NCBI GenBank assembly: GCA_016235265.1
Contig: JACRLI010000012.1
Span: 1-60,521 of the forward strand
Source: Candidatus Eisenbacteria bacterium
Lineage (GTDB): Bacteria; Eisenbacteria; RBG-16-71-46; JACRLI01
Length of the DNA: 60,521 nt
Direction of reading: 5' to 3'
Both the position numbers and the translations under genes were made by a program. Position 1 is the first letter of the stretch, and each line of letters begins with the position of its first letter. The notes beneath the pieces are model-generated. The model did no database searches and was not told the DNA's origin. It saw nothing but the letters and a program-made list of their open reading frames with translations. Shown here in pieces: positions 11,253 through 19,062 of this stretch.

Positions 11253-13271
11253 CTACGTCCCCGCCTTCTCCGCCTTCCCCGGCTTCGCCAGCGCCCCCCA
11301 CCACAGGTACGCGCACAGCGCCACGAACATCCCCGCCGAGATCATCTGCGAGACGGGGTCGTTGTCGAAGAACGGGGTCTTCACCAGGTCCTCCCGGAAC
11401 CAGGGGAACAGCCGCAACGCGGCCCCGAAGACACCACCCAGCGCGCCGCCGGCCATCAGGCCCGAAGCGATGATCACGCCCCGCTCCCGCATGCGGCTCC
11501 CGTCGCGCCCGCCGGCCTTCTCGGAGCGGCGCGTCACCAGGTGGTGCAGGAAGCCGCCCACCAGCGCGGGCGAGTTGAGCTCCAGCGGCAGGTACATGCC
11601 CAGCGCGAAGATGAGCGAGGGCGCGCCCAGCATCTCGAGCAGCAGCGTCACCATGATCCCGGTGCCGAACAGTATGTAGGCGATGGGCTGCTGGCTCATG
11701 AAGTTGCTCACCAGCTCCTTCATGATCGCGGCCTGCGGCGAGGCCAGCACCGGGCGCAGGTCTCCGGCCGCGGCCTCCCCGAACTGGAAGGTGCGCGAGA
11801 GCATCACGATGGTAAGCCCGGCGGCCACCGCGGCGGCAACGGCCCCGAGGAACTTCACCTTTTGCTGCGCCGACGGCGTGGAGCCGAGCCAGTAGCCCGC
11901 CTTGAGATCGGTGATGGTCTGTCCCGAAACCGACACCGCGGTGCAGACCATGCCGGCGATGGCCATCACGAAGAACATCCCGGAGGTGCCCGAGACCCCG
12001 AACCGGAGCAGCACCACGCTCGAGATGATGATGGTGAGCATGGTCATGCCCGAGACCGGGTTGCGCGCGGTGGTGGCGATGGCGTTGGCCGCCACCGAGG
12101 TGAAGAAGAACGAGAACACCAGCACCAGCCCCAGGCCCGCCGCCAGCACCGCCACGGAAGCGCCGAGCGTGCCCATGAACACCGCCACCGCCACGGCGCT
12201 GAGCACCACGCCGAGCAGCATGCCCATGATGGGCAGGTCCCGGTCGGTGCGCTCGAGGCCCGAGTGCTCGCCTCCGCGGAAGGCCTTGGCGGCCACCGCG
12301 AACGATCCCCACACGATCTTCAGCGACTTGATGATGCCGATGATGCCCGCCGAGGCGATGGCCCCCACGCCCATGAGTCGCACGTAGGAGCGGAAGATCT
12401 GCGCGGCGGTCATGTCCGCGACGGGGATCGCCCCCGGGTAGACCACCAGTTCCGGGGAGTGCTGGCCCATCATCCAGATGAGGGGCACCACCACGAAATT
12501 CGCCAGCACCCCTCCCGCGCACAGGATCATCGAGGAGCGGAGCCCCATCACGTATCCCAGGCCCAGGATGAAGCCGATGGCGTCGAAGTTGACCACCACC
12601 CGCCCCCGTTCGGCCAGGCCCTTCACGACCGGGAGGAACTGGAAGTTGATCGTCTCGCGCCACACCTGGAAGGTGGTCACGAAGAAGTCGTACACCGCCG
12701 CGATGCCGGTCGCCTGGAGCAACAGCGCCGCCTGCGAGCCGCCCTTTTCGCCGGTGACCAGCACCTCGGTGATGGCGGTGGCCTCGGGGTAGGCGAACTC
12801 GCCGTGGGTCTCGCGCACGAAGTAGCGGCGCAGCGGGATCAGGAACAGGATCCCCAGGCAGCTTCCGGCGAGGCAGATGAAGATGCTCTGCACCGGGTGC
12901 GGGTTCAGGTTCAGGATGTAGAGCGCCGGCAGGGTGAAGATGGCGCCCGCCACCACCGAGCCCGACACGCCGCCGATGCCGGTGATGATCACGTTCTCGA
13001 GCAGCGTGGAGCGGCGGGGGTACACCCGCGCCAGGCCGATGGCCAGGATCGAGATGGGAATCGCGGCCTCCATGACCTGCCCCACCTTCAGCCCCGAATA
13101 GGCCGAGGCCACGGTGAACACGATGCACAGGAACAGCCCCCAGAGGATCGAGCGCCAGGTAAGTTCGGGCAGTCGCGTCGCCGCCGGGATGATGGGCTGG
13201 TAGGTCTCGCCGGGCTTCAGCGGGGTGTACGCATTCTCCGGCAACGACTTCTGGGCTGGTTCATCGTGCAT
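11253..13271 (-). CDS. OPT-family oligopeptide/metal-chelate transporter
   Basis: 672 residues with about 14-16 hydrophobic segments. The N-terminus has the family signature 'TWRSILWGLFLCIVFTVASA' followed by 'YSGLKVGQVMEAAIPISILA', and later 'SVAANAIATTARNPVSGMT' and 'AGYWLGSTPSAQQKVKFLGA', all hallmarks of the bacterial OPT clade. These are proton-coupled importers of small peptides or peptide-like metal chelates across the inner membrane. With the peptidases in the window it fits peptide use. It is transcribed away from the small basic protein gene; 186 bases separate their starts. Confidence 0.92.
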   Translation of the reverse strand: MHDEPAQKSLPENAYTPLKPGETYQPIIPAATRLPELTWRSILWGLFLCIVFTVASAYSGLKVGQVMEAAIPISILAIGLARVYPRRSTLLENVIITGIGGVSGSVVAGAIFTLPALYILNLNPHPVQSIFICLAGSCLGILFLIPLRRYFVRETHGEFAYPEATAITEVLVTGEKGGSQAALLLQATGIAAVYDFFVTTFQVWRETINFQFLPVVKGLAERGRVVVNFDAIGFILGLGYVMGLRSSMILCAGGVLANFVVVPLIWMMGQHSPELVVYPGAIPVADMTAAQIFRSYVRLMGVGAIASAGIIGIIKSLKIVWGSFAVAAKAFRGGEHSGLERTDRDLPIMGMLLGVVLSAVAVAVFMGTLGASVAVLAAGLGLVLVFSFFFTSVAANAIATTARNPVSGMTMLTIIISSVVLLRFGVSGTSGMFFVMAIAGMVCTAVSVSGQTITDLKAGYWLGSTPSAQQKVKFLGAVAAAVAAGLTIVMLSRTFQFGEAAAGDLRPVLASPQAAIMKELVSNFMSQQPIAYILFGTGIMVTLLLEMLGAPSLIFALGMYLPLELNSPALVGGFLHHLVTRRSEKAGGRDGSRMRERGVIIASGLMAGGALGGVFGAALRLFPWFREDLVKTPFFDNDPVSQMISAGMFVALCAYLWWGALAKPGKAEKAGT

Positions 13272-13397
13272 GACGGTTGGGCCCCCCGATGTTCGATGGT
13301 CCGCGGGAACTGCGAAGAACGCATTCTATCACCGGGAGGCAATGCCGTGTAAACTGGGGGTACGCGAGGCTGTTGGAAGCTCGAGTTCGAGGAGTCT

Positions 13398-13457
13398 GCC
13401 GCCCGGGCCGGAATACCCGGCGAACCGGGTGGCGGGCCTGACAGGAAGGGAGCAGCC
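13398..13457 (+). ncRNA. Structured leader: nested hairpin plus SRP-RNA-like 3' motif (low confidence)
   Basis: A 9-bp stem GCCGCCCGG / CCGGGTGGC (13398-13406 with 13425-13433) encloses a perfect inner stem GCCGG / CCGGC with a 5-base loop. It is followed at 13444-13457 by GGAAGGGAGCAGCC, the 3' half of bacterial SRP RNA domain IV including the GGAA tetraloop, but the expected 5' half (GTCAGG) is not in place. The same bases act as the SD of the gene at 13458. So this is either a 5'UTR hairpin or a degenerate SRP-like RNA; I favour the former. Confidence 0.3.
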
Positions 13458-13652
13458 GTGGCAGCAAACAGAATGCCGTCCATGCTGAAGAGACAGAAGG
13501 AGATCAAACGCGCGGCCAAGGCCAACCGCAAGCGCGAGGAGCGCCAGTCGCGCAATCTCGCCAAGGCGGCCGCGGAAGGCGAGGGCTCCGGTCCGCCCAT
13601 CGTGGCGCCCGAGGAACTGAACGAGGCGGTCGAGGGCGGTTCGGGGGCATAG
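13458..13652 (+). CDS. Small, highly basic protein of unknown function
   Basis: 64 residues, starting at GTG (13458) with GGAAGGGAG six bases upstream; an ATG at 13473 is possible but lacks an SD. The N-terminal half is a charged helix (MLKRQKEIKRAAKANRKREE), the C-terminal half acidic and Gly/Pro-rich. Small proteins with 'KRQKExxR...K..RRxxRK' are widespread and uncharacterised in GC-rich bacteria, and may bind RNA or ribosomes; that is a guess from charge alone. It is the only plus-strand gene between 0 and 19 kb, preceded by a hairpin leader and followed at once by a terminator hairpin, so it is a monocistronic unit. Confidence 0.7.
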   Translation: MAANRMPSMLKRQKEIKRAAKANRKREERQSRNLAKAAAEGEGSGPPIVAPEELNEAVEGGSGA

Positions 13653-13669
13653 GCCGGCGCGAGCCGGCC
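13652..13669 (+). terminator. Hairpin directly after the small basic protein gene
   Basis: GGCCGGC / GCCGGCC with a GCGA loop, beginning at the last base of the TAG stop. It lies between two converging genes and may stop transcription from both sides. No T-tract. Confidence 0.5.
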
Positions 13670-13724
13670 GGACGCTCCCGCGCCACCGGGACGCGGCGCG
13701 ACCCATCGAGCCGATCCCGCGCGC

Positions 13725-16574
13725 CTAGGTCATCGCGCGCGACCGGTCCAGGAGTTCCCGCACGCTGCGGGCCAGCCCTTCCAGGCTGAAGGGTTTCTGC
13801 AGGTAGTCGAAGCACATCTGCGGCGAGTCCCCCTGCAACTCGAGATTCTCCGAGTACCCCGAGACGAACAGCACCCGGGAGTCCGGCCGCATGAGCACCA
13901 GGCGGGACGCCATCGTGGGTCCACTCATCCGCGGCATGACCACGTCCGTGATGACCAGGTGGATCGGTCCCGGGTGCGTTTCGCAGACCCTCAGGGCATC
14001 CTCGCCATTCTGAGCCTCCAGCACGCGGTAGCCCAGGCTCCGGAGGTTGGCGAGCATCAGCCCGCGCACCTCCTGCTGGTCCTCCACCACCAGGATGGTC
14101 TCATCCCCCCGCGCCCTCGTTTCTCCCGCGGCGGGCCGGGTCGGCTCCGCCCCCTCCTCCGTCACGCGCAGGAAGTAGATGGTGAACGCCGTGCCGTGAT
14201 CCGGCCGGCTGGAAACCGAAATGAACCCGCCCGCCTGCTGCACGATCCCGAACACCGTGGCCAGCCCCATGCCGGTCCCCTTGCCCGGCTCCTTGGTGGT
14301 GAAGAACGGCTCGAAGACCCGGTTCATCACCTCCTCGCTCATGCCGACTCCCGTGTCGCTCACCGAGAGCACGGCGTAGCGGCCCGGCTCCAGCGTCCAG
14401 CCGTGCGCGGCCGTGACCGTTTCCACGACCTCGTTGCGCGTCTCCAGCACCACGCGGCCCCCGGAGGGCATGGCATCCCGGGCGTTGACCACCAGGTTCA
14501 TGAGGATCTGGTGAATCTGCCCCGGGTCGGCCCGGATCGTGTCCAAGGCCGGATCCAGCGAGCACACCAGCTCGATGTTCTCGCCGATCACCCGCTTCAA
14601 CATCTTCTCGGCGTCCCTCACCTGGTCGTTCAGCGTGATCACCCTCGGCTGCACCACCTGCATCCGGCTGAACGCCAGCAGCTGTTGGGTCAGTTCCGCC
14701 GCGCGGCGCCCTGCCGCCTGGATCTGCTGGAGATCACCCTGCAGCGAATCGCCCTTCGCCAGCTGCCCCAGGGCCAGCTCGCTGTAGCCGTTGATGACCG
14801 TGAGCAGGTTGTTGAAGTCGTGGGCCACACCGCCGGCCAGCCGGCCGATGGCCTCCATCTTCTGACTTTGCTGCAGGTGCTGCCTCAGCCGGGCCCGCTC
14901 CTCCTCCGCCCGCGCGCCCTCGACGCGGGTGCGCAACGTCACGATGCCGAAAGCCAGGTCTCCGGCCAGCTCTTCCAGCAGCCGCGTTTCGTGCGGGGTG
15001 AAGGCGTCCGGCTCGGCGGAGTAGATCACCAGCGCGCCGAACACGGATCCGCCACTGTCCTTGAGCGGCAGGGCGATCCCGGATCGGTAACCGCGCCGCA
15101 GGGCGCCCTCCCGCCCCGGGTCCAGGTGGGCATCCACCATGAAGTCCTGGAGGTAGACCACATCCCCGGTTCGGATCGCCGTCGCGGCGGGCCCCTGCCC
15201 GCCTTCCGAGCCCCCGGCGCAACTCACCTTGAAACCTGTGAGATAGCCGTCTTCCGCTCCCGCCCATGCCACGGGCCGGAGCGTCCTGGCCGGATCCAGC
15301 CCGGCGTAGCCGACCCACGCCATGCGGTAGCCCGCCTCGTCGCAGATGATCCCGCAGACTTCGAGGAGCAGCGCCTGTTCGTCCTGCGCCCGCATCAGGG
15401 CCTGGTTGCAGTCGCTGATGGCCCGCAGTTCCCGGTTCAGCCGGCGCAGCGCTTCCTCCGCCAGCCTGCGGTCGGTGATGTCCACGAAGGTGACGATGAC
15501 CTGCTCGACGGCCCCGCGCTCGTCGCGCACCGGATCGGCGCTGACCAGGACCCACACGTCGGTTCCCGTGGCGGGACGACGCACGCCCAGGACGGCGTCC
15601 CGGAGCGGCTGCCCCGAGGTCAGCACCCGGCTGACGGGGAACTCACCCGGGGGCATCGTGGTCCCGTCCTCCCGTGTGAACTGCCAGCACGGATCCGTGG
15701 CCTCCCGGCCCAGCAACTGCTCCTCGGTCAGGCCGAGGAGATCCTGGGCCAGGGGGTTGCTCATCAGGATCCGGGTGTCCGCCCCGTGGACCAGGATCGC
15801 GGCCCGGATCCTCCGCACCAGCCCGCGGTACTTCTCCTCGCTGGCCCGAAGGTCCAGGTCCCGCTCCGCCAGGGCGTCCAGCATGGAATTGAACTCGTGC
15901 GCCATCACGGCGGCCTCGTCCACGCCGGTGATCGAGGAGCGGGCACCGCGGTTGCCCGCACGCACCCGGTTGATCGTGTCCTGGACCGCGTAGAGCCTGC
16001 GGGTGATCCGGCGCCCCATCATCCACGCGATGACCGAACCGACCACGATCGCCGCGAGGGCGTAGGCGATGCCGCTGCGGGTGATGTGCGCGAGCCTCTC
16101 GCCGGCCGCCCTCTGGCCCACGCCCACCCGGGCCCAGCCCACGTGACGGCCGCGGACCATGGCCGGGGCGGCCACGTCCACCAGTCGCGCCGCCCGTGAG
16201 AACACCACCGGGCGCGTGGCCTGCGGCACATCGAGCATGTACAGCCCCAGCTTGGACTTGTCGGTGTCCGCGAGCACGCGGCCCTGGTCGTCGGTCAGCA
16301 TGGCGTAGAGGAGCTCCGGGTAGCGGTGCTGGGCTTCCACCAGTTCCTGCAGGCCGGAAATGTCGTCCGCGGCGATCCAGCCCGCCGCGGAGGTGGCCAG
16401 CGCGTGAGCCAGCGCCGCCGCCTCCTCCACCTGCCGGTCCAGGAGCATGGCGCGCTGGCGCATGGTGAGGTCGAAGATGAACAGGGCCATCATCACCGCG
16501 TGCACCGCCGCCACACCGAGGATCAGCCTGCCCCGGAGCGTGCCGAACAGGAAACGGACGAGCCGCAGGAACAT
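13725..16574 (-). CDS. Membrane hybrid histidine kinase (sensor-HAMP-PAS-GAF-HK-receiver)
   Basis: 949 residues. TM1 at about 15-38 and TM2 near 170-190 flank an extracytoplasmic sensor of about 130 residues; a HAMP-like linker follows. Next come a PAS domain ('GLVRRIRAAILVHGADTRIL' onward), a GAF domain ('LLLEVCGIICDEAGYRMAWV'), a HisKA domain with H585 in 'GGVAHDFNNLL', and HATPase_c ('NLVVNARDAMPSGG', 'DTGVGMSEEV', 'GTGMGLATV'). A C-terminal receiver has acceptor Asp877 in 'LVITDVVMPRMSG' and Lys in 'LQKPF'. The ATG at 16574 shares one base with the TGA of the PhnD-like gene (TGATG), so expression is translationally coupled. I infer that the binding protein presents a ligand to the sensor domain. 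Confidence 0.9.
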   Translation of the reverse strand: MFLRLVRFLFGTLRGRLILGVAAVHAVMMALFIFDLTMRQRAMLLDRQVEEAAALAHALATSAAGWIAADDISGLQELVEAQHRYPELLYAMLTDDQGRVLADTDKSKLGLYMLDVPQATRPVVFSRAARLVDVAAPAMVRGRHVGWARVGVGQRAAGERLAHITRSGIAYALAAIVVGSVIAWMMGRRITRRLYAVQDTINRVRAGNRGARSSITGVDEAAVMAHEFNSMLDALAERDLDLRASEEKYRGLVRRIRAAILVHGADTRILMSNPLAQDLLGLTEEQLLGREATDPCWQFTREDGTTMPPGEFPVSRVLTSGQPLRDAVLGVRRPATGTDVWVLVSADPVRDERGAVEQVIVTFVDITDRRLAEEALRRLNRELRAISDCNQALMRAQDEQALLLEVCGIICDEAGYRMAWVGYAGLDPARTLRPVAWAGAEDGYLTGFKVSCAGGSEGGQGPAATAIRTGDVVYLQDFMVDAHLDPGREGALRRGYRSGIALPLKDSGGSVFGALVIYSAEPDAFTPHETRLLEELAGDLAFGIVTLRTRVEGARAEEERARLRQHLQQSQKMEAIGRLAGGVAHDFNNLLTVINGYSELALGQLAKGDSLQGDLQQIQAAGRRAAELTQQLLAFSRMQVVQPRVITLNDQVRDAEKMLKRVIGENIELVCSLDPALDTIRADPGQIHQILMNLVVNARDAMPSGGRVVLETRNEVVETVTAAHGWTLEPGRYAVLSVSDTGVGMSEEVMNRVFEPFFTTKEPGKGTGMGLATVFGIVQQAGGFISVSSRPDHGTAFTIYFLRVTEEGAEPTRPAAGETRARGDETILVVEDQQEVRGLMLANLRSLGYRVLEAQNGEDALRVCETHPGPIHLVITDVVMPRMSGPTMASRLVLMRPDSRVLFVSGYSENLELQGDSPQMCFDYLQKPFSLEGLARSVRELLDRSRAMT

Positions 16575-17596
16575 CAGCGTGTCTCCACGGGCCGGACCTC
16601 CCGCTCGAAGCGGGCCACGTAGCGGCGGACCGCGTCGTAGTCCCGGTCCGTCGCGGGAAGGAAGCCGCCCGTTTCCATCCCGTCGAGGATTTCCCGCCCC
16701 CCGGGCGCGCCTTCCAGCCCGAGCAGGAGCGCGCGGACCTGCTCGCGCACGTCGGCGCGGATGTCGTCGCGCGCCATGACCGAGTTGTTCAGCAGTGATT
16801 CGGTCTCCCAGATGCACTTGAGCATCGCCGCCTCCTTCGGATGATCCCGCTGGAAGGCCCGCCAGGGCGGCGGCCAGGTGGCGCCGGCCGCCGTCTGCCC
16901 CAGGTAGACGTTCATGATCGAGGACTCCTGGGAGCCGACGTACCGGTTCTCGATGTCCCGGGTGACGTCAACTCCGTGGCGGTGCAGGAAGTACTGCGGC
17001 ATGACGCAGGCGGCCAGGGCGGTGGGAGAGGGATAGCTCACCGCCTTCCCCTTGAGGTCGGCGGGCCGCCGGATGGGGCTGTCCACGCGCACCACGATGA
17101 GGCCCTTGAAATCCCGGGGCTGGCCCGCCATGGCGATCACGTGATACCCGGCCTTCATCGCTTGCAGCGTCTGCCACGGGTTGGGCAGGAGGAAGTCCGG
17201 CCGGCGGTCCCGGTACTTCTCTTCGAAGGTGCCGTAGTCCCGGGATGCTTCCAGCACCAGTCTTGCGTGGGGCACGCGGGTGTTCAGGTAGTCCACCAGC
17301 GGCTGGTACGCCTGCAGCAGCCGGGCAGGATTGTGCAGGGGGTGAATGGCGAGGCGGTAGACCGGCAATTCGGCCGTGGGCGCCCGGGTCCCGAACCGCG
17401 GTCCCTTGTCTTCGGCCTCGTGGTTGCAGCCCGGGGAGAACCCGGCGCACAGGATTGCGACGAGCGTGAGATATCGGAGACGTCGAAGCGAATGGGAGGG
17501 TGCAGGATCGAGGGCATGTGGGTCGCCCCGGGAGATCCCGCACGGCGCGCGGGACCCGGGCTGCTCGGCTGGCGACGGGAGCGCGGCCTTTCCCAT
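16574..17596 (-). CDS. PhnD-like periplasmic binding lipoprotein
   Basis: 340 residues from the ATG ending at 17596. A hydrophobic segment with lipobox 'FSPGC' (Cys57) predicts a lipoprotein, although the region before it is unusually long, so the true start may lie further in. The mature part matches the phosphate/phosphonate-type binding family: 'LAIHPLHNPARLLQAYQPLV', 'RPDFLLPNPWQTLQAMKAGY', 'DLKGKAVSYPSPTALAACV' and 'GSQESSIMNVYLGQTAAGAT'. No ABC permease or ATPase is near; instead the gene is fused by a 1-base overlap to a hybrid histidine kinase. That context says ligand sensing rather than uptake. The ligand is unknown; phosphonate should not be assumed. Confidence 0.85.
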   Translation of the reverse strand: MGKAALPSPAEQPGSRAPCGISRGDPHALDPAPSHSLRRLRYLTLVAILCAGFSPGCNHEAEDKGPRFGTRAPTAELPVYRLAIHPLHNPARLLQAYQPLVDYLNTRVPHARLVLEASRDYGTFEEKYRDRRPDFLLPNPWQTLQAMKAGYHVIAMAGQPRDFKGLIVVRVDSPIRRPADLKGKAVSYPSPTALAACVMPQYFLHRHGVDVTRDIENRYVGSQESSIMNVYLGQTAAGATWPPPWRAFQRDHPKEAAMLKCIWETESLLNNSVMARDDIRADVREQVRALLLGLEGAPGGREILDGMETGGFLPATDRDYDAVRRYVARFEREVRPVETR

Positions 17597-17825
17597 CGGT
17601 GCACGCCTTAAGACCTGGGCGCGGCCGGTCCGATTGGGCCGACAACGCAAGTGGCGACGACCAACAAGCACGGGTGATTCCGTTACGGTTCGCGAGCCGG
17701 GGCGTCGTCGCATCGCGATCTCGATCCGGCGGTATCATGTTACATGTCGGCACCACCCTCCGCCATAGCCAAGGTGGTCGGCCGCAGGCCGGCGCGGGCC
17801 GGTTCCTCATCCCGGCCTGCACGAA

Positions 17826-18815
17826 TCACTTCGCGGCGGGCTCTGCCTCCGCCAGCTTCACCCTGACCCAGGCATCGAACTCGGCATCCATGCGCTCGCC
17901 CCCGAAGCGGCCCTCGCCGCCGGGGCCGCCACGCGGGCCTCCCCGGCCCTCGCCGCGCGGGCCGCGACCGCGCCCAGCATCCCAGCCGCCGCCCCCCCCT
18001 CCTCCACGCATTCCGCGGCCCCGGCCCTCCACACCCTCCCCGCCACCCCGCATTGACCGCTGCGGACGCGAGCACTCGAAGCCGACCGCGATCTCCTGGT
18101 CGCGCTCCTCGAGACGCAGCGCGTATGGCCCTGCGGCACTGGTGGAGAACGGCACGCACAGCCGGTACAGCACCACGGAATCGCGGCAGGCCACGGTCAC
18201 CGTCAGGTCCGTGAGCTCGCTGGTCAGTACCCGGCGCCGGTTATCTTTCGCGGGCCCGATGATCTCGGCTTCGTGCAGCATCTCCTGCTGCAGCCTCGCG
18301 AGCTGGGTCCTGCGCGCGGCGCGCTCGGCTTCGCGCGCGACTGAGTCCGGCGGGGCGGGGGCTTCCCCCGGAGGCGCGTCCGGCGGATTGCCGGCCTCGT
18401 CGCCCTCCTGGGGCGCGCGTCCACGCATCCTGTCTCGCCCGCCGCCTTCCGGGCCGCCCACAAGCATGAGGCCCATGGTGGCGAGGCCCATCGGATAGTG
18501 GACCCCGAATTCCTTCTTCTCCTTGCCGCGCGCGTCCAGCCACACGGTGAGACCCGAGCGCATCACGGCGCGCGATGCGGGCGCACCGTGGAATTCGAAG
18601 CACAGGTACAGGAAATGAGAGTCGTTCCACGCGGCCAGGCGCACGCCCTGCACGTCGGTGTCGGCGAGGCGCGGGCTCCAGGAGGCGCCGCTGCTGTCGA
18701 AGGGGACCGGTTGCCCGGCCCACACGCTCTGCAGCGCGCCTGCGCGGGCGGGGATGACTGTGAGGCACAGCAGTGCCGCCACGGCGGGCGCCGCGGCCAG
18801 GGACTTGCTGCTCAT
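17826..18815 (-). CDS. Exported protein with Gly/Arg-rich low-complexity tail
   Basis: 329 residues starting at the ATG ending at 18815, which begins a signal peptide (AAPAVAALLCLTVIPARAG). Residues 30-130 look like a carbohydrate-binding-like beta sandwich ('WSPRLADTDVQGVRLAAWND', 'FLYLCFEFHG', 'SGLTVWLDARGKEKKEFGVH'), as in proteins that measure sugar-binding family 9-like domains. The middle is charged and probably helical. Residues 250-309 are almost only Gly, Arg and Glu (RGGGEG, GRGRGM, GGGGGGGWD, RGRGPRGEGRGG), followed by a normal short helix to the end. A frame-neutral GC bias could produce this tail, but the reading frame stays open and the end regains normal composition. Function is not known. 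Confidence 0.7.
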   Translation of the reverse strand: MSSKSLAAAPAVAALLCLTVIPARAGALQSVWAGQPVPFDSSGASWSPRLADTDVQGVRLAAWNDSHFLYLCFEFHGAPASRAVMRSGLTVWLDARGKEKKEFGVHYPMGLATMGLMLVGGPEGGGRDRMRGRAPQEGDEAGNPPDAPPGEAPAPPDSVAREAERAARRTQLARLQQEMLHEAEIIGPAKDNRRRVLTSELTDLTVTVACRDSVVLYRLCVPFSTSAAGPYALRLEERDQEIAVGFECSRPQRSMRGGGEGVEGRGRGMRGGGGGGGWDAGRGRGPRGEGRGGPRGGPGGEGRFGGERMDAEFDAWVRVKLAEAEPAAK

Positions 18816-19062
18816 GGTGGATTCCCTCCCCTTCGTCCGGTCGGCGGGCGAGTGACTGATGTCCCCGGAATTCCGAGGACGAACCGGAAATCTGCTCGGA
18901 TGCCCGCAGGTCGGGGCGGGAGTCAAGCCGGATCGTAGCACCGGGAGCGGCCGGATGGTACTCTTCGCCGGAACGATCCTGCCTCGTGGCCGCCGAGGCG
19001 CTGCACCGCGCACACCATTCCGGCGCGGGGCGCCCGGGCCCGAACCCGGAGGGAGACCCGCC
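18816..19062. other. Divergent promoter region
   Basis: 247 bases between the Gly-rich exported protein (minus) and the C45-like hydrolase (plus). No palindrome or consensus promoter stood out; GGAGGGAG at 19049-19056 is the SD of the plus-strand gene. Confidence 0.3.

Noticed and set aside
13376..13457. Genuine SRP (ffs) RNA gene
   Set aside because: Only the 3' half of domain IV matches; the 5' GTCAGG half and long closing helix are missing. Kept only as a low-confidence structured leader.
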